Shown piece after piece: positions 47,290 to 60,075 of a stretch of DNA of 64,000 bases. Each line of letters starts with the position of its first letter. Positions within the stretch are counted from its first letter, which is position 1. The DNA is from Sympetrum striolatum (lineage: Eukaryota; Arthropoda; Insecta; Odonata; Libellulidae): assembly GCA_947579665.1 (NCBI GenBank), contig CANPUZ010000052.1, forward strand, positions 62,001 to 126,000. Direction: 5' to 3'. The notes beneath the pieces are model-generated. The model was not told where the DNA came from, made no database searches, and was given only the letters and a program-made list of their open reading frames with translations. The position numbers and the translations under genes are program-made.

Positions 47290-48100
47290 TTATATCATTA
47301 ATAATAATAATAATGATGTTTATTCCTTTTCTGTTTAAAAAATACATCAATGGAAGATATATAGGTACCCTGTGAGAATCACTTTCTTTAGCGTTACCAA
47401 CACTTCAATTATATCAAACTACAAAAAAACAGTATCTTTTAAATTCATACACAAGTAAACTATGACCATGTGTCATGACAGAGATACAAAAATAGTTAAC
47501 TAAACAGAAAAACATTAAATGAAAGCATTTTCCATCATACATGACAAAAAATCAACACCTTTATCTTTCAGCAGCCAATCTTTCAATTTTATGGCAAATT
47601 TAATTTTACTTTTGACAGAAGTGATAAACTTAGGCAAGGTGCAATAAATTTTATAACTTAAATATATGTGCGATTTACTAAATAATTCCATATTCATTAG
47701 GTAACAAATTAAAGATTTTTCGTCCAAAATAAAACATTTCCTGAAAAAAGTAAAATTTCCCTTGTTTAAAAAAAAACATTTCTTTTTCTCAAATTAAATT
47801 TAGAATCAGTAATCAATGGTATGCTGCCACTCAAGATATAAAATAATTTTAACACCTTAAATAAAAGCAAATGCCTCAAGGGCAGTATAAACAAAGATAT
47901 GAATAAAGGGAATGAATTTACATAATTATTAACAACTACAGTGAAAGGTGTGTAATTTAGACATACTAATGGAATAGGTTGAAGTAAACAGTTCGGAACT
48001 AAACATAACCACGTCAAAAAGCAATGTTTCTTGGAAATTGCTACCAATATTAGAGCTTAAACAATAGTCCTTTAACCCTTCAAGGCTGGAATTATATTTT
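47290..48100 (-). pseudogene. Decayed LINE 3' end with ATT tail
   Basis: On the minus strand short open stretches end with a segment like KIERLAAER; the element closes with GAAAAGGAATAAACATCATT and (ATT)n at 47295-47325. I recognise the layout rather than a clear domain. Confidence 0.4.
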
Positions 48101-48289
48101 TTTGTAATTATTTTAAATTTCTTACGTATTTCGCTTTGTGATTGTCTGAAAGCAATACCCATAATATATTATGCCAAACATATTTATAAAACCAGCCAAA
48201 CAAATACAAAATTGCAACATTGTCATCGAGCTCTCCTATTCTGTGATACAAAATGAAATAATAGTAGGTGTCGAATGATGCCATATGTC

Positions 48290-49055
48290 TATGTCTATGT
48301 AAGAGCCCTGCAAGCCGCCTTTCGGCGTGTGGCAGGGGGTGCAAGCACCTTGACTTTATTTTCCTAAAAGGTTGCTTTCGCGTATACTTCGCAGAAGAAA
48401 TGAATTTTTGAAACAATTCGTTCTAGCATCTTCCCCAATCTTTCTGGAAGTATCAGAACGGCCCATGTAACAGGGGGGTCGCATTATATCGGTTACATCA
48501 TCTGAAAACGTAATTTCTCTGAACTTATTTAATAAATTTATCCTTTGAATTTTTCTTCTATCTCCTAATGATTCCCATCCCGCGTCCTGTAACATCTGAG
48601 TGACACTTGCTGTTTTATCGTAGCAATTCTTTACAAATCGTATCGCCTTTCGTTGTACTTTTTCTAAATCCCGAATATGACATTTCTCGGCGGGGTCCCA
48701 TACACTACATGCATACTCAAGGTGAGGCCTAACTAACGCTAAGTAACATCGCTCGCGAACTTTTTCTTCGCTTCTACCGACAATTCTTTTAACGAAGCCG
48801 AGTTTCTTAAGTGCTTTTCCACATATATTTCGGATGTGGGCACTCCATGATAGATTATTCGTGAGAGTTACTCCAAGATACTTCACCGATTCTACTGTCA
48901 TTATGTTACCCCTCGGAGGCTATAAGAATAATCATTTATTATAGATTTACTTTCGAAGAAGTTAACTACCGAACACTTTTCTACATTAAGCTCTAATTGC
49001 CAATCATCGCACCAGTTCACCATCTGTAGTCCGTTGAGGGTTAAATACAAAATAG
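48290..49055 (-). pseudogene. LINE reverse transcriptase fragment with long flanking duplication
   Basis: The minus strand shows WCDDWQLELNVEKCSVVNF (49015-48960), then VKYLGVTLTNNLSWSAHI, VRPHLEYACSVWDPAE and VQRKAIRFVKNCYDKTASV (48885-48600) in one frame to 48356. The 3' UTR CACCCCCTGCCACACGCC matches the tails at 2100 and 22870. A roughly 58-bp direct repeat (CTCCTATTCTGTGATACAAA) lies on both sides. Confidence 0.78.
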
Positions 49056-50568
49056 CTCTCCTATTCTGTGATACAAAATGGAATAATAGTAGGAGTCGGA
49101 TGATGCCATATGGCATCTGTAGTCCATCAAGGGTTAAAGTTGATATACAAAAATGTAATACTAAATTTATTCATTCAATAAAAGTGCAATAAATATAAAA
49201 AATAGTAAAATAGGGAGTGATAGTTTAAAGTTTAGAAAATTAAAATTCGATGAACTATGAAAAATATGGTTCTAAGAAAATTGCAAGTAAATTAAATTTC
49301 CTGAATAGAGTTAGTGAAATTTATTTCTATCAATACTACTATAGTCATATACAGGCTGTCCCAAAGAGTAGTGATAATCGGAAGGGATAGAGCTCGTCTT
49401 GGGCTGCCCCAATCACCCCACTTTGGGTGTCAGCTTTTCATTCGTTTTCCAGTTACAAATTCTTTTCGTATTTTTCAAAAAAACTGTGACTTTCAAGGCA
49501 TTTTTCCCCATGGCAACATAAATAATTAGGATAATAACTAGACACCATTAAATATGATAATTTGGTTCACTTTAGACGTAAAATCTAAAGCTGATATTGT
49601 ATATTTTGATCTAAGATAGTCTTAACTCTCGAGTAGTCGCGTCTGGGTCGAATAGATCCATGTGAATTTTAAATTTCCATATCTTTTCATTTGTGCTATT
49701 TTACTTCTTCTTTCTCATAGTAGATGAGTTTTAGAATGTTCTGAACCAGTCATGCATTTCTGCCAAATCTGAAGTTTAATTATTTAAACAAATTTGCCTT
49801 AGCGGTAGTACCAGGTAAAAGAAAGACCTTTACGTAAAATATTGCATTTTTGACCTTGTTTCCGCCTTAATTTTGAGAGATATTATATAAATTTCATATA
49901 ATTAACAATTATCCTATGTAAATTAAAAGTTATTTTATTTTGAAACAGTTTACTCTTTATACACAATATTCCTAATCTTCAGCCATATACTCGGTATCAG
50001 GGATATCGAATTTTTACTGAATATTTTTACTATTGAAATATATCTCAAGAGAGATTGATTGATATTACTGCATGTGTTAGAATTTTCGACACACATGCGG
50101 TTTTCAACTTACACAGAAATTTTCAGAAAGAGTTAACTGTCTATGTTGGGGACTTGTATTGTACCTTTTAGTGTACTGTACTTTATCAAGTGAAATTAAT
50201 TTTCATTATTTTTTCAACAGATAGCATTTAAAACAAAGTATAATTATGCTAAATAAAATCAAAACAATATAGCCTCTACTAGATATTCCAAAAGTTAGAA
50301 ACTATTTGATGAATTCTTAACGGGAAAAGATATCAATTATATAAGTTACTGCAATTTTGTTACATGTATAAACATTTTATTAAATTAATAGTTAATGGAA
50401 AAAGATACTTAGCTAAAATATTGCACTTATTTTTGTAAAGAATCATTTATGAACTATGATAAATAGAATCAGTTGATTAAACATTGAAAGAGGTCTTAAA
50501 AATTCAGAGAAATTTGGGGTCATATTGACCCCACGCCACTAATTATATACCTTATTTTATATGACTAA

Positions 50569-51721
50569 CTAGCTGAAGCGCCCGTTGATTCTCAACGGGG
50601 AATATAGAAGTAGATTAAATTCAAGTTGCCGGTCGTGCAATGCGTAAATTCCCTTTAGAATAAGGTCTAAAATCTTTAGCTATTCTTACTATACAGGAAA
50701 ATTCATGAGCTCGGCTTAACAATCGCATTGATCGTGAGGAGGATTGGCTGTTTACAACCTCAACAATTTTGTATAATTCACGCGTATTTTATCAAAATTC
50801 TCGAAATTTCGATTCGAAAACAATATTCCACGATCAAAATTAGAACATTCGTTTAATTTCTGTTCTTTTGCTTCTAGTTTCGACTCCGCACGACTATTTT
50901 TCTGTTTTAATCCTTCAAAAGAAATATAGCCTGCTACCGATTAAAGTGAAGATTAGATTTATTCTTTATGGAAACCCATCTGAGCGATCTTGGTTCGAAC
51001 CCAGCAAAATTATCAAATAAAATTGAGACAGCACGTCCTTCCTGGTCCCAGAAAACACGTACACAAAGTTTTACGCGAATCTGGCAAACGGTTTGTACTA
51101 AAATCGAAGACACGCAATCTCCTGACTGTAATTACGTACCTGCAATTGCTGGTTACATTCTAACAGAAAATTTCTTGTTATCTATGTAATATATCTTACT
51201 CTTCAATCATCAGCTTTATGGGCCTAAAGTCTACGAGTATTTTTACGGGATAAGACATGAGCTCGGATTCAACAATGGGATCGGTCGTCAGGGGGATGAG
51301 TTGTTTACAGCCTCGAATTTCTACGAAAGTTTTGTATATTTTGCCAACATTCTCGCAAATTCTAATCAAAAGTAAGATTCCATGACCAAAATAAGAATCT
51401 TTATTCAATTTTCTTTCTTTCGGTGTTTGTTTCGACTCTGTACGACTATTCCTTCTAATTTAATTTTTCAGGAGAAATAAAGCCTGCAACCGATAAAAGT
51501 GAAGCTTACGTGTATTCCTTATGAAAATCTATCTGAACGATCTTGGTTCGAACCCAGCAAAATTCTTGAATAAAAATGCGACAGTAATTCCTTCCTGATA
51601 TCAGAGGACACGTATGCAAAGTTTGAGACAAATCGGGCAAACGGTGTGGACTCCAATCCAAGACAAACAAACAAACCCACAAACAAACCCACAGAATTTC
51701 TGCTTTATATATATATATAGA
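50569..51721 (-). mobile_element. Non-autonomous Helitron with duplicated body
   Basis: The minus-strand 5' end is A|TCTATATATATATATAAAG at 51721. The 3' end is CCCGTTGAGAATCAACGGG, GCGCTTCAG, CTAG|T with CTAG at 50569-50572. Inside, the body module occurs twice in tandem (about 50690-51060 and 51240-51620), each with the AACCGATAAAGTGAAG-like and CTTGGTTCGAACCCAGC motifs. It is 1.15 kb with no coding sequence. Confidence 0.7.
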
Positions 51722-52149
51722 TTAAGGATTAACCGTCTATGTCAGGGTCTTAGGTGAGTTACACACTGGTGTCCTACGACATGTGTCTTATGACACTTGT
51801 CGTGTTGTATGAAATTGAATGCAACATGTATGTTTCTTGCGTGTCGTATGTCTTTTGCCATTTACCTGATGTGCTGTGGTTTGCTGCGAATACTGAGAAT
51901 AATAAACATGGATATAATGCATGCTTATTTCCTTACATACCATTATGTTGACAATCCTCCTAATTGTAAGTTATTTAAGTCATATCCCATCTTTTTAGAA
52001 ATATATATAGAATTATTTTAGAAGTTTGTAGGTGTGATAATTACCATGATTCTGTTAGGTAGAGCTAGTTTATGTAAGATCAAGTAGCATAATTATGGTG
52101 TTTATCAATGATGAATATACATTACGAGTGAAATGTTGCTTGCATTCTG

Positions 52150-53236
52150 CAAGCATGTTGATAATACATGTAGAAACATCCAAGTAGAAAAAGTATTGGA
52201 AATATTATTCAAATTAGCTGCAATTTCTCTGTCCGGCATCAAACCCAGGTCTTCCTGGTAAAATTTACTATGCAGCACAACATAAGCTTACCATCTCTAA
52301 CTATATTTGAAAATTCAAGCAGAAATATTAGCTGCAACTGCCTCGAACGACGTCCCACTTTTCCCTTATATTCCTTATGTGAGAAATTGTAATGTGCTCT
52401 GGCATCGAACCCAGAAACAGCATGGTCTTATATAATTTTTTTTCTTAAACTGAGTCTTATTATACATCTTCTATCATTTCGGTAAGTGCATCAAAAAATA
52501 ATGAAATACTAACCCAATGTATTTTAAATGGGAGACATAATTACCGCCCGGAATGGAACCCGGGTCTTTCTGGTCATACTTCTTTTGGAACACAATAGAA
52601 GATCACCATTTTTAACTATGTGTGAAAATTCAAGCAGAAATATTTGCTGCAACTGCCTCAAACAACGTCCCACTTTTCCCTTATATTCCTTATGAGAGAA
52701 ATTTTAATGTCCTCTGGCATTGAACCCAGGAATAGTACGGTCTTATCTAATTTTTTTTCTTAAACCAATTCTTACTATACATCTTCCAGCCAAGCACGAA
52801 CTTCCTATCATTTCAATAAGTGCATCAAAAAAAAATAATGAAAAACCACCTCAATGTATTTTAAAGGGCAGTTTTTTGCATTGTCCTAGCATCGAACCCA
52901 GGATATTTTTTGTAAAAGTCACTAATGTTATCAATAGATTCTGACCATATCTATTTGCTCCTTGAGTTTAAATTCCCTACCTATCCGGGAAGTATTTTTT
53001 AAAAATTCCCTAAAATCAAAGCAATGCATTTAAATGGAAAAAATCGGGACTTTGGGGCCCTCTGTAATTGAACCCATGACACTGAGGCTCAAAATCGCAA
53101 TTTTTCTGGCGGTTACACGTTATGGCCAATATGTCGTAAAAATCTCAAGTCAATGACGCTTGTGGTTTAGGCTGTGAATTAGTATCCTATCTATTTATCT
53201 ATCTATATGAATGAATTCGGAGAAGCATCTATATTT
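52150..53236 (-). mobile_element. Second Helitron-like family, inverted copy
   Basis: On the minus strand the head lies at 53236 (CATCTATTAAATATAGATGC-like), the TGTCATGGGTTCAATTACAG motif at about 53060, further GGTTCGATGC-like modules at 52900, 52720, 52550, 52400 and 52230, and the terminal hairpin GCTTGCAGAATGCAAGC near 52140. Confidence 0.55.
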
Positions 53237-53866
53237 AATAGATGTGGTAGATGAATTATTTTTAAACTTAACCTCCCAGAGTCTCCCGAAATTTCCTGCT
53301 CTTGGAACGGAAAACTCCCGGAATCGACCTTTAAGGAGTTGGGGATGTGAGCCAGATGGGTTTGTCCCGCGACATGTCTCACCAAACACCGACCAACCAG
53401 TCTCTTGCAACATGATCATGGAACAGGGATGTCCTGTCTTACCATTGTCTCGCGCAGTGTGTAAGTCACAATTTAATAACACGGGTTGGTTTTGCTTAGA
53501 CATGAGTGTCTTACGACATGTGTCCTACGAGGACACCATTGTGTAACCTGTTGGGGGATGTTTAAACATTTTCTTTAATTAATAATTAATAGAGAAGGAT
53601 ATTTGGTTGAAAAAGTTACCTATATTGTTTTAAAGAATCATTTGCGAACTATGATAAATTGAATCAGTTGATTTACCATTGAAAGAGGTCTTCAGAGAAT
53701 TTTGGGGTCATTTTCACCCCACCAGACTAATTACCAAACTCTTTTTGACACGACTAATTAAGGGTTAAGAGCTCTGCATTGCTCTAGAATCACTGCTACC
53801 ACTTGGATAATCATCAGGAAATTAGATAACCACTTCGCTCCTTATATTCATAGCGAGAAAGATCGA

Positions 53867-54716
53867 TTTTTACTTTCTCCCTGTACGTAGTATAAAGAAA
53901 GAAAACTGAAATCTGATGTTTTGGGGCCCATAGAGCATGTTTTAGCTATTTTCCCGAACATGTCTGTCTGTGTGTCTGTCTGTCTGTGGTTAAAAAGTTT
54001 GTGTGCACTCTATCTTAAAAAGTAATTATCCGATCACTTTCAAAATTCATATTTAGAATTTTCCTAACAATTCCAAGAGTTGATTAGTTTTTGGAGAATA
54101 TCGCTTAACCGGAAGTTACGGTTTATCCAGAACTAAATTTTGTTTCTTAAATATCTCTGTAAGAATGCAATATAGGTATATACAATTACATACAAAAGTT
54201 ATAGATAATGTACTTCACTACAACCTTTGTATTAAATATTTTTTCGTAACACTGATTGTTTAGGAGTTATTCCCCAATAATGGTAAACCGGAAGTTGTTG
54301 TTAATCCAGAAATGGAAGGTTTTCATACATATCTCTGTCAAAATGCAATGTAGGTATATACAATTGTGTACCAAAGTTGTAGATAATGTTTTTTACTACA
54401 ACTTTTGTATGAAACATTTTTTCGTAACACTGATTGTTTAGGAGTTATTCTTCAATAATGGTTAACCAGAAGTTGTTGTTTACCCAGAAAAGGAAGTTTT
54501 TCATACATATCTCTGTCAGAATGCAATTTAGGTATATACAATTATGTACATTACATATTATGTTAAGTTGTAGATAATGTTTTTTACTACAAAGCTTGTA
54601 TGAAACATTTCCCTGTAACACTCATTGTTTTAGAGTTATTTACATATTACAGGCATAGGCTTATGTTTTCAATAAATACGGAGGAAGTCATGCGTTGGCC
54701 ACATCAGATTTTTTTA
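53867..54716 (+). mobile_element. Hairpin-ended element, copy D
   Basis: TTTTTACTTTCTCCCTGTAC at the left (hairpin partly decayed) and GCGTTGGCCACATCAGATTT at the right. It contains three tandem units of about 170-200 bp around GTATATACAATTG and AACCGGAAGTTGTTG. Same subfamily as copy B. Confidence 0.7.
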
Positions 54717-54800
54717 AGTTAAGAGTGGCATGAAACCAATTGAAGGTGTAAACATATTTAAGCCATTGAAAAAAGGGTTGATCCTAATTAATTAAGTGGA

Positions 54801-55600
54801 ATCACCACATACTTAGCAAACTAATCATTAAGCAAATTCAACATCAACTAAGCGAACTCATCATCAACTAAGCAAACTCATCAACTAAGCAAACTCATCA
54901 TCAACTAAGCAAACTCATCATAAACTAAGCAAGCTCAGCACATAGTCAGCGGATTCATCATAAACTAAGCACACTCGTCACTAAGCGTAATCACCACATA
55001 CTCAGCAGATTTATCATAAACTAAGCATACTCATCATAAACTTTGCGCTCCCTGCACATAAAAAGCGGCCTTAACATATCTTAAGCGGATCATCACATAC
55101 TTAGAAAACTAATCATTAAGCGAATTCAACATCAACTAAGCGAACTCATCATCAACTAAGCAAACTCATCATCAACTAAGCAAACTCATCATAAACTAAG
55201 CAAGCTCAGCACATAGTCAGCGGATTCATCATAAACTAAGCACACTCGTCACTAAGCGTAATCACCACATACTCAGCAGATTTATCATAAACTAGGCATA
55301 CTCATCATAAACTTTGCGCTCCCTGCACATAAAAAGCGGCCTTAACATATCTTAAGCGGATCATCACATACTTAGAGAACTAATCACTTTGCAAACCCAT
55401 CACATACTCAGCGGACTCATCATAAGGTAAGCTTACTCAGCACATACTTAGAAAGAATGAAGGAAGCGAAATCATCGTATACTCACCATGAAATAAGTGA
55501 ACTCAATACATGCTTAGCGTTCTCATCGCATACTAAGCAAACTCAGCAGATATTAAGCGGAGGCATCATTTACATAGCAAACTCATGAGTAATCGAACTC
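54801..55600. repeat. Higher-order minisatellite
   Basis: Short units around ACTAAGCAAACTCATCATCA repeat from 54801, and a block of about 288 bp recurs (start 54801, again 55089, a partial third at about 55360). It ends about 50 bp below the donor of the CR2 exon. Confidence 0.88.
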
Positions 55601-55648
55601 AGCAGAGAACTAATTAAGGGCTGACCGTCTATGTCTAACTGTACTGAC

Positions 55649-55825
55649 CTTTGCAATTTGGACAGCACTCCCCTGGCCTGGGTGGTTGTGGTGATTGGCA
55701 GGGAACGTGACAGATCATCTTCGTCTCTGTGACTACACCCGCAAGGCACTTGAACACTCTGCACGGGTCCTCCTGATCCACCCACTCGGACCCTGAGGCC
55801 CTTTCCTTGCCTTCCCACAAGCAGC
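55649..55825 (-). CDS. cv-2: cv-2 exon encoding CR2 (VWC domain)
   Basis: The acceptor is TTCAG before GCTGCTTG at 55825 and the donor is AAAG|GTCAGT after 55649; both phases are 1. The 177-bp exon encodes a complete chordin-type cysteine-rich repeat. It starts GCLWEGKERASG, runs through DPCRVFKC and VVTETKMICHVPC, and ends GECCPNCKG. The VVTE segment before the sixth cysteine region is what marks it as CR2 of BMPER rather than another CR. In this family the CR repeats contact BMP ligands, with CR1 the main site; CR2 is the adjacent module. A higher-order minisatellite begins about 50 bp downstream of the donor. Confidence 0.9.
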
Positions 55826-56533
55826 CTGAACAAAATGCAAAAAAATGAGTTAATTTACTCGTGTATATGTAAATTTTAGGACGTGTCAATCTTTGGAGAT
55901 GTACTCACGTGTCTATCAAGGTAACGACCCAGAAAAGCTTGCACATCAAGTTCAACCTCTTTAACACAACATAGTTAAAATTACAGTTTTTACTTAGCAA
56001 GACATGTAATGAGCAGATGTTCGTATGAACAACGCAGATAATCTAAGTATTAGACAAATCATGTTGCTATCATTATAGTTGCTTAAGATTTATAAAATTG
56101 AAGATTAAGATCGAATGTCCTTTCTTTTCAATAGTATTTCCGACTTATACAATCTGATCCTTTTAAAAATATTAAATTACTTATCTTAAAACACTAGAAC
56201 TTGAGGACATGGAATTAAATGAAGTTCACAATAAATACGTTATCATTAACAGAAATCATACTTGAATTGCAGTTTCAACGTATATTATAAGGGAATATCG
56301 AATAGAAAATTGCGATAAAGTAAGAAATTAGGTATAACATACTCTGGGAAAGGATTTTGTCAGGCATATAAATTCTACATTCTTAAGTGTTACTTTTAAC
56401 ATTCTCTTCCTGGTTTTGAAGAGCTGATTAAAGTCAAATTCATCCTGTTTCTGAAACTACCCCAAACATAACATCAATGTTGCATGAGCTCTGTTGAAAT
56501 CGTTTATTATAGTTTTAAGCAAATAAGTAAATA

Positions 56534-57436
56534 CCGTATTTGACGGCATATAAGACGCACCAGCGTACAAGACGCACCCTCATTAGTTTGGCCACTCACA
56601 AGGAAAAAAAGATTTAATAGTCCGTGCGAAAGCGCGGTACCACAATAACATAAAATGTTGTTTCTTTTAGTTGTCACGTTTCGTAAAAGCCAAATATTAA
56701 CACAATCATTGAATGCAATTACCAAAGATATTTATTATTAAGAAAATTTAACAAACGGAAGCTATTTTTTCATTATATATTTAAATAATTGAACGGCAAG
56801 CAATCAAACAAAATACAAAATAAAGCAGAAACAATATAAAATACAGATTCGGGGAAAACATAATATGTTTATGATTTTTTAACAGTCTTCAATTGATCTT
56901 CCTGCAGTCGCCCAGTACCTACGTATAATTTTTTCGGTAGGTGGTGGACCAAAATGCCTTGCTGCTGCTCTGTTTCCATGCACTTTAGCGTAATTTAACA
57001 CTCATAGTTTATATTGAATAGTGTACTTAAATCTCTTATTTCCTGTAGTCATATTTAAGAAGGTATTTTTTTAAACTAATAGTTTTACTCAGCAAGAAGA
57101 GGACACGCTGTTTTGTTATCATCAGCAGGGTTGCGAGATCCAAACCTTAAAACACCACGATACCGCTACCAGATCGCGCTGAAATAGTCCAAATCCGCCC
57201 AATGTTCATTTTCAAACTGCATGTTGGAAGTTCATAGTAAGTAATACCAAAGAGATAATCAGAGTATAACTGATATAATGGAGCTGAAATAGGTAATATA
57301 GACCATCTGGGCTAAAAATAGCATTCAGTATTGAAAGTTAACCTTTAGAGGTTGAGCCTTCACATATAAAACGCAGGGAAATTTTTCGAGACATAATTTA
57401 GGAAAAAAGGTGCGTCTTATATGCCGTCAAATACGG
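56534..57436 (+). mobile_element. TA-flanked MITE, copy 2 (903 bp)
   Basis: Same ends and interior as copy 1, TA on both sides, for example GTCCGTGCGAAAGCGCGGTA and CACGCTGTTTTGTTATCATC. TA target and long shared TIRs suggest a Tc1/mariner-type source, but no transposase gives proof. Confidence 0.85.
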
Positions 57437-58074
57437 TAATTTCATAATTTTTGCACAAACTGCAGGTAGGCTGTAAGCCAGGTGGAATTGTTTCTACATA
57501 CAGGGTCTGTACAAAAAGCATCGGGAACAATGTTTTTCTGACGTGACTGTACGTCACAGCGCGCAGCGTTTCTTTAGGCTAGATCATGCCTCGGACACTT
57601 CCTATCCCCGCAATGCTTTCCCTTTGGCACGCTTAGCGAGGCTAAGACCGCTCGATGATCTCGGACAGTAGCCCAAGGATTAACCCGGGTAACTTAAACC
57701 GCTCCATCCGTTGCAACGGAAACAACGCATTGTCTCGGAATACAAGTGCAGTGTGTGATAAAATGTGGTTAGAGGCAATTTATTTCAATTCCCAAGATGA
57801 TGAGAAAAATATCTACCGTATTTGACGGCATATAAGACGCACCTTTTTTCCTAAGTTATGTCTCGAAAAATTTCCCTGGGTCTTATATGTGAAGGTTCAA
57901 CCTCCAAAGGTCAATACTGAATGCTATTTTTAGCCCAGATGGTCTATACCAGGGGTCGGCAACCTATGGCACGTGTGCCAGGCTTGGCACGCGGTGGGAT
58001 TCTCAATGGCACACCTTGCAACGAGCGAGGGACGCCAACCCTGTAACTCTCGCATGAACTTTGTTACAAGCAGT

Positions 58075-58505
58075 GGCGGATCCAGGGGGGGGAGGGGGAA
58101 ATTTCCCTCCCCCCATATCAAAGAGAATATATTTTCTGAGGCCAATAATTTAATACTTATGAACCGAGTGTCGTCTATAGATGACACATGACGGTTGTCG
58201 GAGTAATTTTGCCGCATGCTCTTGACCCTTCATATGAGGACATTCTGTGCTGCTTCCGAGTCGCGCCACTCATAGCTGAACATTGTTTCAAATGGAGGAG
58301 TTCACTCAAGATGCCGACCGTGACACAACCTAGTTGTAAGGAAGAAACACAATGTTTGAAATCGGCGACTGCTTTGCACTCGAAGTTCTACTTTGTCGAC
58401 TCCTCTTCTCCCTCGAACGAATGAAGCTAAAGTTCCCCCCCCACTCGTTATGGCCCTTCCTGGAAGTTCCCCCCCCAAAATTTACGCCTGGATCCACCCC
58501 CCTGG
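58075..58505. mobile_element. Small element with G/C-run ends inside hAT element D
   Basis: CAGTGGCGGATCCAGG plus a G run at the left and a C run with GCCTGGATCCACCC at the right look like imperfect inverted ends. Elements ending GTGGCGGATCCAGG are common short hAT-type repeats. I could not fix the exact right end or a target duplication. Confidence 0.5.
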
Positions 58506-58769
58506 ACTCACAAGGAAGGATAAAGGAAAGGTGCGCGTTCGAATTAGTTAACGCAATTCGAAAAATCGTAATTGTTTTGTGCGGGAGACGGCATTATACG
58601 CCGAGTGTGGAAGCAGATATCAACTAGTTTCGACAGTTATTTTGTCATCAAAAATATAAAATATATAAATAAAAAATATCCTATTTAATTTCCTATAAAA
58701 ATTATCCTATTTAAACAGATGGAGAATAAGAACTAAAAACTTGATGTTCGTAGTTTTCAAGACTCTTGG

Positions 58770-60033
58770 ATGGATGAATATGGGTTTATACAACAAAAAG
58801 ATCGTGCTCTATGTGTGATATGCCGCACGTCAAGTGTACAAAGACATTTCCAAAGAAAACACCAATCCATATTTAATAACAACGGTGAAAAATGTGAAGC
58901 TATAAAGCAAGCTGTTGCTGATTACAAGAAACAAGTAGCTTTAGTTTTTGGAATAACTGGAATTAAGCCTAAAGCAACAGAATGCAGGTACACAATTGCT
59001 CACTGCATAGCTGTCAAAGGTAAGCCCTTTACAGATGGGGAATATATAAAGGAAATCTTTGTTGTTTAGCGATTTACCCAACCAACATACAATATTATCC
59101 TGAATTCGAGAGATACCGGCTTCTGCACCAACAATTGAAAGAAGAATAACTGGAATGGCAGAAAATGTTGCAACAAAACAGAATTCAGGATTACAAGAAG
59201 CTGTTGCATTTAGCGTCGCTGTTGATGAAAGCACCGATATAAATGATGTTGCGAGGCTTGCTGTAATTGCACGGTATTGAGGTAAAGATCAGGTTTATGA
59301 AGAATTGTGTAGCTTGATTCCTCTGTCTGGGGCAACTACGGGGCAGGATCTTCTTACCTCATTCATAAATTATTTTGGTAGCAAAAACATTGATATAAAA
59401 AAAATATTTTGTGTAACTACTGATGGCGCACCTGAAATGGTTGGCAAGGATAGAGGATTTGTCAAACTTGTAGAAAATCATATTGGAAGTAAACTATTAA
59501 ACTTTCATTGTATAATACACTAGGAAAGTTTAGTTGCCAAAATTTTGTCACAGCGCTTAATTCCTGTAATGAACAATGTTGTTAAAATAGTTAATTTCAT
59601 AGTGTTTCGTTCTTCATTGACACACAGGCAATTTAAATCTCTTTTAGAAGAAATGGAAAGTGAATATGTGGACCTCCCCTTATACAGCCATGTCCGTTGG
59701 CTTAGCCGAGGTAATGTCTTGAATAAGTTTGTGTCATGTCTGGAACACATTCAAGTTTTTCTTAATGAGAAGAAACAACATTTCCCCGAATTGAACGATA
59801 AACAATGGTTATGCAAATCGATGTTTCTGACTGATTTAACTAAACATCTCAATGAACTAAACTTAAGATTGCAAGGACAGAACCAAACTGCGCTCCAACT
59901 TTTTACTTTCTCCATATACGAAGTATAGAGAAAGTATTGTTTTCATGAAAAAATTCGACTTCGAGATTTCAACGGAAATACATGTTTTGGGGTCCATAGA
60001 ACACGTTTTGACCATTTTCGGAATGATGTCTGT

Positions 60034-60075
<42 letters not shown>

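Larger units (their letters stand above)
3026..55825 (-). other. cv-2: Partial crossveinless 2 / BMPER gene (7 internal exons)
   Basis: Seven minus-strand exons form one reading frame. The splice phases agree at every junction in turn: 1, 1, 0, 0, 1, 0. The domain order CR2-CR3-CR4-CR5-vWD matches the secreted BMP-binding proteins called crossveinless 2 in flies and BMPER in vertebrates. Known family members have a signal peptide, five CR repeats, a vWD domain and a C-terminal C8/TIL part, and they promote or restrain BMP signalling at the cell surface. CR1 and the signal peptide are not visible to the right, and no further vWD exon is visible to the left, so the gene is open at both ends. 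Introns are about 15.6, 18.5, 7.2, 4.9, 3.1 and 2.3 kb, nearly all filled with mobile elements. Confidence 0.9.

Noticed and set aside
54801..55600. Repeats with interspersed variable sequence as a possible CRISPR or regulatory array
   Set aside because: Unit length varies and blocks of about 288 bp repeat as a whole, which is minisatellite behaviour.
57480..57815. The 5' end of the mariner whose transposase is at 62304
   Set aside because: CAGGGTCTGTACAAAAAG at 57503 looks like a mariner end, and the MITE nest could have split one element. However, the distances are too long for a mariner leader, and no matching 3' end follows 62912.
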